A stretch of DNA of 19,712 nucleotides from DASRCB01 sp035653295 (lineage in GTDB: Bacteria > Acidobacteriota > Terriglobia > Bryobacterales > Bryobacteraceae): contig DASRCB010000097.1 in the NCBI GenBank assembly GCA_035653295.1, forward strand, positions 1-19,712, given 5' to 3'. The position numbers and the translations under genes were made by a program. This document shows, piece after piece, positions 1-7,113 of this stretch; position 1 is the first letter of the stretch; every line of letters begins with the position of its first letter. The notes under the pieces were generated by a model. That model ran no database searches, was not told the DNA's origin, and was given only the letters and a program-made list of their open reading frames with translations.

Positions 1-511
1 CGGTCGACCCCGGCTCCATGTCGTAGAGGTTGTCTTCGTACGGCTCGCCGCGCATGCCCGCGCCCACGATGTTAATGAAGGCGAGGACGCGCGTCTTCGA
101 GCGGTCGATGATGCGCTCCTTGAAATCCTCGAAATTGCGCCAGCCGGCGCAGCCGGCGTCGGCGACGGTGGTAACGCCCACGCGAAATGTGAAGCCGTCG
201 GGAGGGACGCTGTTGTCACCGGCGTAGGAATTGCGCTCGCCGGTCCCGGTGTACACATGGACGTGGATGTCCACAAGACCGGGCGTGACGTACAGGCCGC
301 CGACATCGACCACCTTGAGCGCCTGCGCCGCATCGATGTGTTCGGCGACGGCCGCGATTTTGCCGTCGGTGATCGCCACATCGCGGACGGCGCTGATTCC
401 ATTCTTCGCGTCGATGACGTGGCCACCGCGCAGCAGCAGGTCGTAGCGCGTCTGGGCGGCTGCGGAAACACCGAGCAGCAGAAAGCCGAAAAGGAAGGTT
501 CTTATGTTCAT
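1..511 (-). CDS. Secreted amidohydrolase/deacetylase-family metallohydrolase, N-terminal part (runs off left edge)
   Basis: The first 170 residues are visible; the C-terminus lies beyond the window. The start is ATG at 511-509. Residues 1-19 form a signal peptide (hydrophobic FLFGFLLLGVSAAA, then AQ), so export is predicted. A beta-strand region with 'LLLRGGHVID' (about 26-34) leads to 'PGLVDIHVHVY' (77-87), whose H83 and H85 are the HxH metal ligands of the amidohydrolase superfamily. 'GVTTVADAGCAGWRNFEDF' (112-130) is typical of the dihydroorotase-like deacetylase branch. The family hydrolyses cyclic amides or N-acyl groups with one or two divalent metals; the substrate cannot be told here. 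The remaining metal ligands are outside the window. The ATG overlaps the stop of the upstream gene by 4 bases (ATGA, 508-511) and has no clear Shine-Dalgarno, so translation is probably coupled. Family call is firm; substrate unknown. Confidence 0.88.
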   Translation of the reverse strand, partial: MNIRTFLFGFLLLGVSAAAQTRYDLLLRGGHVIDAKNGISAVRDVAITDGKIAAVAEHIDAAQALKVVDVGGLYVTPGLVDIHVHVYTGTGERNSYAGDNSVPPDGFTFRVGVTTVADAGCAGWRNFEDFKERIIDRSKTRVLAFINIVGAGMRGEPYEDNLYDMEPGST

Positions 512-1440
512 CGCGAAAGGTCGATCACGGCGTAGGTTTTGAGTTCGGGAATAGTGAACTCGGTGGCAACCGCGTCCACGGCGCAGTCCATCAGCTGCGC
601 GTCGGGCACGCCGGCGACCGCCGCGGTTTGATGCGGCCATGACCCGAGCACGCGAATTCGAACACCCTGCACCGAGCGGCGGCCGCCCGCGTAATTCAGC
701 AGATGCACACGCACGTGGTCTGCATCGCCGGTCAGACGGCCGATCACCACGTCGGTTCCAAACACGCGCAGCAGGCGTTTGTCGTCGGTGAGATTGCCGC
801 GCACCACGTGTTCCAGCAGATCGGGGTTGTGCCACGCCGCTTCGGGGTAGCCCTTATCACCCACGGCAACGTTGAGGTCGAGATGCGGATCAGGCGCGAC
901 AACCGGTCGGACCAGCAGGTTGCGCACAATCATCATGTTCAGGCGCTCACCGGAAACAGGCGTACGGTCGTCCACAAAGCCGATGTTGACCAGCGGCGGC
1001 AGCTTGTCTTCGCCGAGCGTCCGCAGGAATGCCAGCATCTCGCCCAACGGCTTCAGTCCCGCGGAATCGGTATGGACCAGCGTATCGCCGCCGAACAGGT
1101 TCGCTTCGGCCGCGGCGAGAGCGGCGGCGGGGCCGGGCGCCTCGACGAAAAACCGTGCGCCGGGATTGCGGAGATAGCGCCAGCCATTGCTGTTAATCCA
1201 GGGCGCCTGTGTCGCGGTGGCGTCGTAGGCGCGGTAGTTCACCGATGGCGTGATCAGCTTGACTGCTCGCTCGGGATCGGCGGCTTCCGCGCTGATGCCG
1301 TCCACTCCCTGCCATTTCTTCAGGGATGACGCGGGCACGGCGACGCGACGGATGCCCAGTTCGCGGAGCGCGGGGGCAGTCTGCGGGCCGGCATCGGAAT
1401 ACAGCACTGGCAGCATCGCCGCCAGCACCAACGCGATCAC
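508..1440 (-). CDS. Hypothetical secreted protein, middle gene of a coupled operon
   Basis: A 310-residue protein with a short hydrophobic N-terminus (IALVLAAMLPVL) that looks like a signal peptide or anchor. I do not recognise a named domain. The sequence reads as an ordinary soluble mixed alpha/beta protein: an opening 'VLYSDAGPQTAPALRELGI' (12-30), an alanine-rich helix around 104-114, and a C-terminal part rich in beta strands (about 225-305) that could be a small beta-sandwich. No catalytic motif stands out. The GTG start at 1440 overlaps the DUF362 gene stop (GTGA, 1437-1440), and GGAGG lies about 10 bases upstream of it inside that gene. The stop overlaps the amidohydrolase start. This coupling suggests the three products are made together and possibly act in one pathway. 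I have an impression of similar proteins in Solibacter-type genomes, but that is memory, not a search. Confidence 0.8.
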   Translation of the reverse strand: MIALVLAAMLPVLYSDAGPQTAPALRELGIRRVAVPASSLKKWQGVDGISAEAADPERAVKLITPSVNYRAYDATATQAPWINSNGWRYLRNPGARFFVEAPGPAAALAAAEANLFGGDTLVHTDSAGLKPLGEMLAFLRTLGEDKLPPLVNIGFVDDRTPVSGERLNMMIVRNLLVRPVVAPDPHLDLNVAVGDKGYPEAAWHNPDLLEHVVRGNLTDDKRLLRVFGTDVVIGRLTGDADHVRVHLLNYAGGRRSVQGVRIRVLGSWPHQTAAVAGVPDAQLMDCAVDAVATEFTIPELKTYAVIDLSR

Positions 1441-2558
1441 AGCTCGATCGCCTCCACCTTGATCCGAGCGATATCGTACTCGCCCAGCCCGAGTCCCGCC
1501 GCATACTGAACATGGCCAGGCTCGCGGATGAACGCATTCTTCATCGGATCTCTGGAGTAAGCCGACTGGAGGTGCTCCGGCGAGCGGTCGAAAATGGAGG
1601 GCGCGCCCTCAGCGCGGCGCTTCGCCTCGATCACATCGATCAGCAGGCGGTCCATCGCGACCGGATCGCTGCCGAACATGATCTGTTTTGGATAGAAGCG
1701 GAAGCGGCGGTCCATGCTGAACGGTCCCGCGTGCCACACCCCCCGCAGTCCGTCCATGATGTTCAGCACCGTCCGAGAGCGTACAGGCTCTACGGCGGCC
1801 AGCGTACCGATAAACGAGTACGTGTTGGTCTTCTGCAGGCGGTGTGAGCGCGCGACGTTCGAAAAGTTGCCGTAAGAGATGTTTTTGAGGCAGCCGGTGA
1901 CGCCCGCGGCCTGATGCTCCTTCATGTTCGGCACGTTGATGATCTTGGTCAGCTTCTCCGATACCAGCCGCACGAGGCAGGAGCGCGTGTCATCTTCACC
2001 GAAGAAATCGACATCGACATAGACGCGCGGTTCGTAGCCAAGAATTGACGAGCGCGAGTGCTCCGCGGTCCAGACGTTCACCTTCGCGGGCACAAACCGG
2101 TCGTAGTGGATCATGCGCATCTGGTCGCCCATGCGCTCGTAGATCCAGATATTCTCGGGCGGAACTCCCACACCGATGACGTTCTCGACAATGCCCGCCA
2201 CGAGTTCCGGCATGGACATCATATTCGGCGCGCCCGAGGAGTTCACCTTGATGCCGACCACATCCTTCGGCGCGATGAACCGCGCCCACGCATCGCGCTC
2301 CGACTTCTCGCCGGTGAGGGCTCGCATTCCCGAGGAGAGCATGCGGCGCACGACTTCCCTGTCCACCGCGTCGGTCTTCTCGTCGATGCAGCTCGCGGCA
2401 TGGACCCGAGCGACCTGGCCGCGATACGCGCCCGGCATGCCCGCGCCAGGTTCGGGCGCAAACGGCGTCACGACGTGATAAACAGGAAGGCTTGCCTGGG
2501 TCTCGGTGGCCAGCAGGGGCGATGCCGAGACCAGCTGCAGGAATTCGCGGCGGTCCAT
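1437..2558 (-). CDS. DUF362 domain-containing protein with Tat-like leader
   Basis: A 373-residue protein from ATG 2558. A longer frame up to 2732 exists, but its extra 58 residues are arginine/proline-rich shadow sequence running into the divergent gene. The chosen start gives 'MDRREFLQLVSASPLLATETQA', a twin-arginine-like leader (RREFLQL). DUF362 features are 'VGIKVNSSG' (101-109), 'NVPNMKEHQAAGVTGCLKN' (208-226) and 'FGSDPVAMDRL' (295-305). The family's function is unsettled; members often carry Fe-S ligands, but no ferredoxin-type CxxCxxC is seen here (Cys at 57, 194 and 223 only). It is the first gene of a three-gene minus-strand operon and overlaps the next gene by 4 bases. The divergent gene at 2585 leaves only 26 bases between starts, so promoters must lie in that gap or inside the opposing coding regions. 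CAGGG about 4 bases upstream is a weak ribosome site. Confidence 0.9.
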   Translation of the reverse strand: MDRREFLQLVSASPLLATETQASLPVYHVVTPFAPEPGAGMPGAYRGQVARVHAASCIDEKTDAVDREVVRRMLSSGMRALTGEKSERDAWARFIAPKDVVGIKVNSSGAPNMMSMPELVAGIVENVIGVGVPPENIWIYERMGDQMRMIHYDRFVPAKVNVWTAEHSRSSILGYEPRVYVDVDFFGEDDTRSCLVRLVSEKLTKIINVPNMKEHQAAGVTGCLKNISYGNFSNVARSHRLQKTNTYSFIGTLAAVEPVRSRTVLNIMDGLRGVWHAGPFSMDRRFRFYPKQIMFGSDPVAMDRLLIDVIEAKRRAEGAPSIFDRSPEHLQSAYSRDPMKNAFIREPGHVQYAAGLGLGEYDIARIKVEAIEL

Positions 2559-2584
2559 TGCCCTGACCATCATACACTCGAAGG

Positions 2585-3529
2585 GTGCGCCTGCCCGCAG
2601 CCGCCGCATTGCTGATCTTTGTTGCTGCCGCGGCGGCGCAGGACCGAATCCTGTGGCGCGAGCCGGGGCCGGTCGCGAGCGTGGATCTGGGCGGACCCGT
2701 CGTGCCCGGCACGCCGGTGCCGAAACCGCCATTCACGTTTCTCAAAGAGGACACCAGCGGGACTCAGCCCAAGGTTCACGTGCGCGATGCCGCGGGCGTG
2801 CTGTGGAACGTGAAGTTCGGCTACGAGGTGAAACCCGAATCGTTCGCCTGGCGCATCCCGCGAGCGCTCGGCTATTTCGTACAGCCGAGTTTTTACGTCG
2901 CATCCGGCGTGTTCGAGCACATGGGTGCGCTGACCAGGCAAACGCCCACGGTCCAGCCCGACGGTCACTTCACCGATGCGCGATTCCAGTATCGCGATCC
3001 GGCGATCACGCTGGCCAAGGCGAGCTGGACATGGACGAAGAACCCGTTTCGCGGCTCGCCCCAGCTTCATGGGCTGGAGGTCCTGATCATGCTCGCTTCC
3101 AACTGGGACAACAAAGATGGGCGGGTTAGCGGCGACGGGAGCAACACGCTGGTCTTCCAGCGGACCGCGAACGGCCGGCGCGAGCTGCTGTACTCATTCA
3201 GCGACTGGGGCTCCTGCATGGGCGCCTGGGGCGACAAGACCGGGCAGACCGACTGGAATTGCGCGGATTACACCAAAGAGAGCGCGTCGTTTGTGCAGGG
3301 GGTGAAGAACGGGCGCGTTCAGTTCGGCTATGAGGGCCACATCCGCGCCGGTTTCCAGACGGACATCACTCCGCGCGATATCGCCTGGCTGATGAAATAT
3401 CTCGGGCAGATTACGGACAATCAGCTCCGGGCGGCGCTGAAGGCGAGCGGCGCGACAGGGGAAGAGGAGGGGTGCTTCACCCGCGCGATTCGGGCGAGGA
3501 TCGAAGCGCTGCGCAGGATGGCGCGATAG
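2585..3529 (+). CDS. Secreted conserved protein with atypical-kinase-like motifs
   Basis: A 314-residue protein starting GTG at 2585, with a clear signal peptide (RLPAAAALLIFVAAAAAQ, cleavage near 19). I recognise it only as a type of hypothetical protein common in acidobacteria. Motifs seen: 'WNVKFGYEVKPESFAWRI' (74-91), with K77 and E85 placed like the ATP-binding Lys and helix-C Glu of HipA/FAM20/PI-kinase-like folds; 'NWDNKD' (173-178), like the Asn-x-Asp catalytic loop; and 'SDWG' (206-209), like the metal-binding D-x-G that follows about 30 residues later. This order matches an atypical kinase core, but it is an inference from motifs and the protein could be an inactive relative. Cys at 211, 226 and 297 could pair after export. 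No good Shine-Dalgarno is present; TACACT at 2573-2578 sits at the right distance for a leaderless transcript. The pseudogene follows 30 bases later. Confidence 0.82.
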   Translation: MRLPAAAALLIFVAAAAAQDRILWREPGPVASVDLGGPVVPGTPVPKPPFTFLKEDTSGTQPKVHVRDAAGVLWNVKFGYEVKPESFAWRIPRALGYFVQPSFYVASGVFEHMGALTRQTPTVQPDGHFTDARFQYRDPAITLAKASWTWTKNPFRGSPQLHGLEVLIMLASNWDNKDGRVSGDGSNTLVFQRTANGRRELLYSFSDWGSCMGAWGDKTGQTDWNCADYTKESASFVQGVKNGRVQFGYEGHIRAGFQTDITPRDIAWLMKYLGQITDNQLRAALKASGATGEEEGCFTRAIRARIEALRRMAR

Positions 3530-3559
3530 AATCTCTCCTGAACAGCCATCCCTAAAGCA

Positions 3560-4571
3560 GTGATGAAGCCTGCTCCGCGGAAGAGGACCCGCGCGGAGGT
3601 GCAGAAAGAGTTCGCCGATGTGGTGGCCGAGGTCGATGCGGCGCAGGAGACCCAGACAGCAAGCGGGCCGAAGCAGCACGCGCGCATGCGGCCGAAACGC
3701 GCGAACAGATGGCGGCCGTCACCGTGGAGAGCGTGGTGGAACGCATCTCGGCGCTCAGCCTCGACGTGAACAAGGCCCTGGCCTCGGTATCGGAGAAGTT
3801 GCTGAGCGAGGTGAACCTGGTCTCGACGGTCCGGGAGGCCATCGGCATTGAGCAAGCCGAGCTTGCGCGGCTGCACAAGATCGATATCGCGGCACAGCGC
3901 TCGACCAGATGGTGCAGGATTACCGCCTGCAGAAAGAGCAGCTCGAAACGCAGATCTCCACGCAACGCTCGGTATGGGAGATGGAGCGTCAGACCGCCGA
4001 GCGCGAGCGCCGCGAGCAGGAAGAAGGCCTGAAGAAACAGCGGCAGAGAGAGAACGACGATTTCGAATACCGCAAGGCGCTGGAGCGCAAGAAAGCGCAG
4101 GACAAATTCGGCGAGGAGCAGCGCCAGCAGGAGCGTAAGAATAACGAGCGGCAGGACGGTCTGGAGAAGGGCTGGGCGGCGCGCGAGGCTGCGCTGAAGG
4201 AGCAGGAACAGGAGCTGGCGCGGCTGCGCGGGCCTCTAAAGAGGCAGAAGCGCGGTTTGAACAGCAGACGGTCATCCTGCGCAAGGACGCGGAGTCGGAG
4301 TGGCGGCTCGCCGAGTTGCGAGTGCAGACCCTGGATGAGGTCATCAGCAGCCAGGCGGCGCAGATCGCGCTGCTCGAAAAACAGCTCGCCGAGGCAAAGC
4401 AGCAGGTCCAGGAGATTGCCGTGAAGGCAATCGAGGGCGCTTCGGGAGCGCGGGCCCTGGCGCATCTGAATCAGATCGCTATCGAAACAGGCGAAGAACC
4501 GGCCACAGTCGTGGGTTGCAAGGCAAAGGCTTGCGCCAGAGGCGGAACCGGCGCGCGCCGTATCCGTATAA
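3560..4571 (+). pseudogene. Coiled-coil protein gene broken by four frameshifts
   Basis: One continuous coding signal switches frame four times. Segment A (GTG 3560 or ATG 3563 to about 3660) reads 'MKPAPRKRTRAEVQKEF'. Segment B (about 3661-3893) contains 'KRAEAARAHAAETREQMAAV' and 'LARLHKIDIAA'. Segment C (3894 to about 4231) contains 'TALDQMVQDYRLQKEQLE' and a long charged coiled coil with 'RENDDFEYRKALERKKAQDK'. Segment D (4232 to about 4489) contains 'ASKEAEARFEQQ' and 'QIALLEKQLAEAKQQVQ'. Segment E (about 4491-4571) starts 'AKNRPQS' and ends at TAA 4569-4571. Joined, they give about 337 residues, mostly heptad-like helix, with no signal peptide. The first three breaks each look like one lost base (near 3660, 3893 and 4231); the fourth looks like one gained base (near 4490). 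The fragments keep good coding character, so the damage is either recent or a sequencing/assembly artefact. Function unknown; I recall intact relatives in acidobacteria. It ends 12 bases before the permease start. Confidence 0.75.
4514..4537. repeat. Extragenic-palindrome-like hairpin at the 3' end of the broken gene
   Basis: GCAAG (4518-4522) pairs with CTTGC (4530-4534), and C4524 with G4528, around an AAA loop (4525-4527), with one G/G mismatch at 4523/4529. Read on the minus strand (GGCGCAAGCCTTTGCC, then TTGCAACC), it closely resembles the hairpin at 14676-14698. It lies in the tail of the frameshifted gene, after the point where that protein looks complete ('AKNRPQS'). Confidence 0.5.
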
Positions 4572-4583
4572 ACGTTCAGAGCC

Positions 4584-7013
4584 ATGAACACGCTGCTGAA
4601 CGATATTCGGTTCGCGCTGCGCATGATCCGGAACAGCCCGGCGTTCAGCATCGTCGCCGTGTTTACGCTGGCCATCGGCATTGGCGCGAACACCGCGATA
4701 TTCAGCTTCGTGGATGCAGTGCTGCTGCATCCTCTGCCGTATCCCGATCCGGAACAGATTGTGAACGTGTGGGAGAAGCCGCCGGAACACGACCGCAACG
4801 GCATCTCCACCATGAACTTTCTGGACTGGAAGAACCAGAACACCGTGTTCACCGCGATGGCTGCAATGACCGGGGGCTCGTACACACTCACCGGCATCGA
4901 CACGCCTGTGCACTTGCACGGCATGCGTGTATCTGCGCCGTATTTCGCCATCATGGGCATTCCCGCAGCACTCGGGCGCACCTTCGCTCCCGACGAAGAT
5001 CAGGCGGGAAAGGGCGACGTCGTGGTGCTCAGCCATAAGCTGTGGGAATCGCGCTTTGGCGCGGACCGCGGCGTGATCGGACGGAAAATTGGCCTGAACG
5101 GGCATCCGTACACCGTGATCGGCGTGATGCCCGCCGACACGCCCTATGATCGAGGCTGGCCGCAGATCTGGACTCCGCTGGTCTTCGAGCCGCGGGACAT
5201 GACCCGCGATTTCCACTGGATGATGTCCTGGGCGCGGCTGAAACCTGGCGTCACCCTGCAGCAGGCGCGGGCCCAGATGAAATCCATTGCCGCGCGCATC
5301 GCCCATGATTACCCCGATTCCAACAAGGGCTGGAGCGCGACGGTAGACAGCTTCGAGGAGCGCTCGGTGGATCCAAATCTTCGCCGATCGCTGCTGGTGC
5401 TGCTGGCTGCCGTTGCGGCAGTGCTGCTGATCGGGTGCGCGAACCTTGCCAATCTGCTGCTGGCCCGCGGCGCATGGCGGGAGCGCGAAGTGGCCATACG
5501 CTCCGCGCTGGGGGCCGGCCGTGGGCGGCTGATAAGCCAGTTTCTGACCGAGAGTGTCGTCCTCTCGCTTCTGGGCGGCATCCTCGGCCTGGGCATCGGC
5601 TACGGCCTCATCTTCGCGCTGAAATCGGCCCTGCCGCGCTACACGCTCCCGTCGGAGGCGAATGTGCATCTCGACTATCGCGTGCTGCTTTTCACAGCGG
5701 CGATTGTGATTGCCACGGCCGTCCTGTTCGGCATCGGTCCGGCGCTGCACGCCGCACGCGCCGATCACACCGACGCACTGAAGGAGGGTAGCCGGGGCGT
5801 CACGACGGGCGCGGCCAAACAGCGCCTGCGAGGCGTGCTGGTGGTAGCCGAGGTCGCCCTCGCGTTCGTCCTGCTGTCCGGCGCCGTGCTGCTGATCCGC
5901 AGCTTTTACAGCCTGCAGCAGGTGGACCCCGGCTTCGAAACGACCAACGTAATCACCATGTGGCTGCCCATGTCGCCAAAGGAGTACCCGGACGCGGCGC
6001 GGGTGATCGGTTACCAAAGCCGCATCATGGAGCAGATCGGCGCAGTGCCGGGAGTTCGCGACGTGGCCACGACAACTGCGCTGCCCCTGCAGGGCTGGGG
6101 CTGGGGCATGCCCTTCCTCATCGAGGGCCAGCAGATCGAGCGCTCGAAACGCCCCGGCTGCTACTTCAAGATGGTCAGCCCGTCATATTTCTCGGCGCTC
6201 GGGATGAAGGTCCGGCAGGGCCGCGCGCTGGCCGAGACCGACACGACCGGCGCGGTTCCGGCCATCGTCATCAACGAAACGCTCGCCAGGCAATACTTCA
6301 AAGGCAGTTCACCGATCGGGAAGCGCATCTTCATCCAGCAGATCGTTACCGGCCAGCATGAGCTTGGGCCCGAAGTACCCTGGCAGATCGTGGGCGTCGT
6401 TGCGGACGAGAAGGTGAGCAGTCTCGACGACTCCAGCCCCGGAGTGTACGTCTCATATAAGCAAAGCCCGACCCCCGATGTCGGCCTGGTGGTGCGCGGG
6501 GCCATGGATCCGGCGCGGCTGATCAAGTCCATCGAGCAGGCCGTTTGGCAGATGAACCGCAATCAGGCGTTGGACGACATCAAACCTCTGGAGCAGATCA
6601 AGACCGAGTCGCTGGGGGAGAATCGCCTGCGCACGATGCTGCTCGGTCTCTTCGCCGGAATCGCCATGTTGCTGGCGGCAATCGGCATTTACGGCGTTAT
6701 TTCGTATTCCGTGGCGCAGCGCACGCACGAGATGGGTCTCCGTGCGGCGCTGGGCGCCGGCATGTGGGACCAGCTGCGGCTCGTGCTCGGCAGCGGAATG
6801 CTGCTGACCGGCATCGGCCTTGTTATTGGCATTGCGGGCTCGCTGGCCCTGACACAACTTCTCGCCGGTCTTCTGTTCGGAGTGACAGCGCGCGACCCGC
6901 TGACATTGGCCGCTGTGACGCTGCTTCTGGGACTGATCGCCATGGCCGCCTGTTACATCCCCGCGTGGCGCGCGGCGCGCGTCGATCCCATGATCGCGCT
7001 GCGGTGCGAATAG
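4584..7013 (+). CDS. ABC transporter permease, MacB/FtsX type, orphan-permease family
   Basis: A full-length 809-residue membrane protein of the duplicated MacB/FtsX permease type common in acidobacteria. The N-terminal segment 'DIRFALRMIRNSPAFSIVAV' (7-26) is followed by TM1 with 'IGIGANTAIFSFVDAVLL' (31-48), then a large periplasmic MacB_PCD-like domain (about 50-260). FtsX-type helices lie at about 268-294, 322-348, 366-388 and 418-440. A second periplasmic domain (about 441-685) precedes the last three helices (about 688-712, 735-765, 772-797) and the typical ending 'RVDPMIALRCE'. The motifs 'EREVAIRSALGAGRGRLISQF' and 'THEMGLRAALGAG' are the two coupling-helix regions that would contact an ATPase. 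No ATPase gene is in the window, so the partner is unknown. Relatives act as mechanotransmission exporters or lipoprotein/peptide effluxers; the substrate cannot be deduced. Only a weak CAGAG ribosome site precedes ATG 4584. Confidence 0.95.
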   Translation: MNTLLNDIRFALRMIRNSPAFSIVAVFTLAIGIGANTAIFSFVDAVLLHPLPYPDPEQIVNVWEKPPEHDRNGISTMNFLDWKNQNTVFTAMAAMTGGSYTLTGIDTPVHLHGMRVSAPYFAIMGIPAALGRTFAPDEDQAGKGDVVVLSHKLWESRFGADRGVIGRKIGLNGHPYTVIGVMPADTPYDRGWPQIWTPLVFEPRDMTRDFHWMMSWARLKPGVTLQQARAQMKSIAARIAHDYPDSNKGWSATVDSFEERSVDPNLRRSLLVLLAAVAAVLLIGCANLANLLLARGAWREREVAIRSALGAGRGRLISQFLTESVVLSLLGGILGLGIGYGLIFALKSALPRYTLPSEANVHLDYRVLLFTAAIVIATAVLFGIGPALHAARADHTDALKEGSRGVTTGAAKQRLRGVLVVAEVALAFVLLSGAVLLIRSFYSLQQVDPGFETTNVITMWLPMSPKEYPDAARVIGYQSRIMEQIGAVPGVRDVATTTALPLQGWGWGMPFLIEGQQIERSKRPGCYFKMVSPSYFSALGMKVRQGRALAETDTTGAVPAIVINETLARQYFKGSSPIGKRIFIQQIVTGQHELGPEVPWQIVGVVADEKVSSLDDSSPGVYVSYKQSPTPDVGLVVRGAMDPARLIKSIEQAVWQMNRNQALDDIKPLEQIKTESLGENRLRTMLLGLFAGIAMLLAAIGIYGVISYSVAQRTHEMGLRAALGAGMWDQLRLVLGSGMLLTGIGLVIGIAGSLALTQLLAGLLFGVTARDPLTLAAVTLLLGLIAMAACYIPAWRAARVDPMIALRCE

Positions 7014-7113
7014 GCGCTCGGCGCTTTGCGGGTAGATAGCTACTGTGCGTTCGCTGACGTGACGTTTGTTGATGTTTTCGGAACCGCTGCACGCCTGATT
7101 CGTACTTCGGAAT

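Noticed and set aside
703..1329. Plus-strand frame of 208 codons opposite the secreted unknown protein
   Set aside because: His/Gln/Arg-rich shadow; the minus-strand frame fits the operon with exact stop/start overlaps.
2559..2732. N-terminal extension of the DUF362 gene
   Set aside because: The extra 58 residues are Arg/Pro-rich, overlap the divergent gene, and bury the Tat-like leader that begins at 2558.
3560..4571. Four separate small genes in series
   Set aside because: The pieces are successive parts of one coiled-coil protein; each frame change joins smoothly and the pieces lack their own ribosome sites.
4479..6017. Long open frame (512 codons) on the minus strand, antisense to the first permease
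   Set aside because: Rich in His, Arg and Gln with no domain pattern, and it lies opposite a clear full-length permease; long antisense frames are expected in GC-rich coding DNA.
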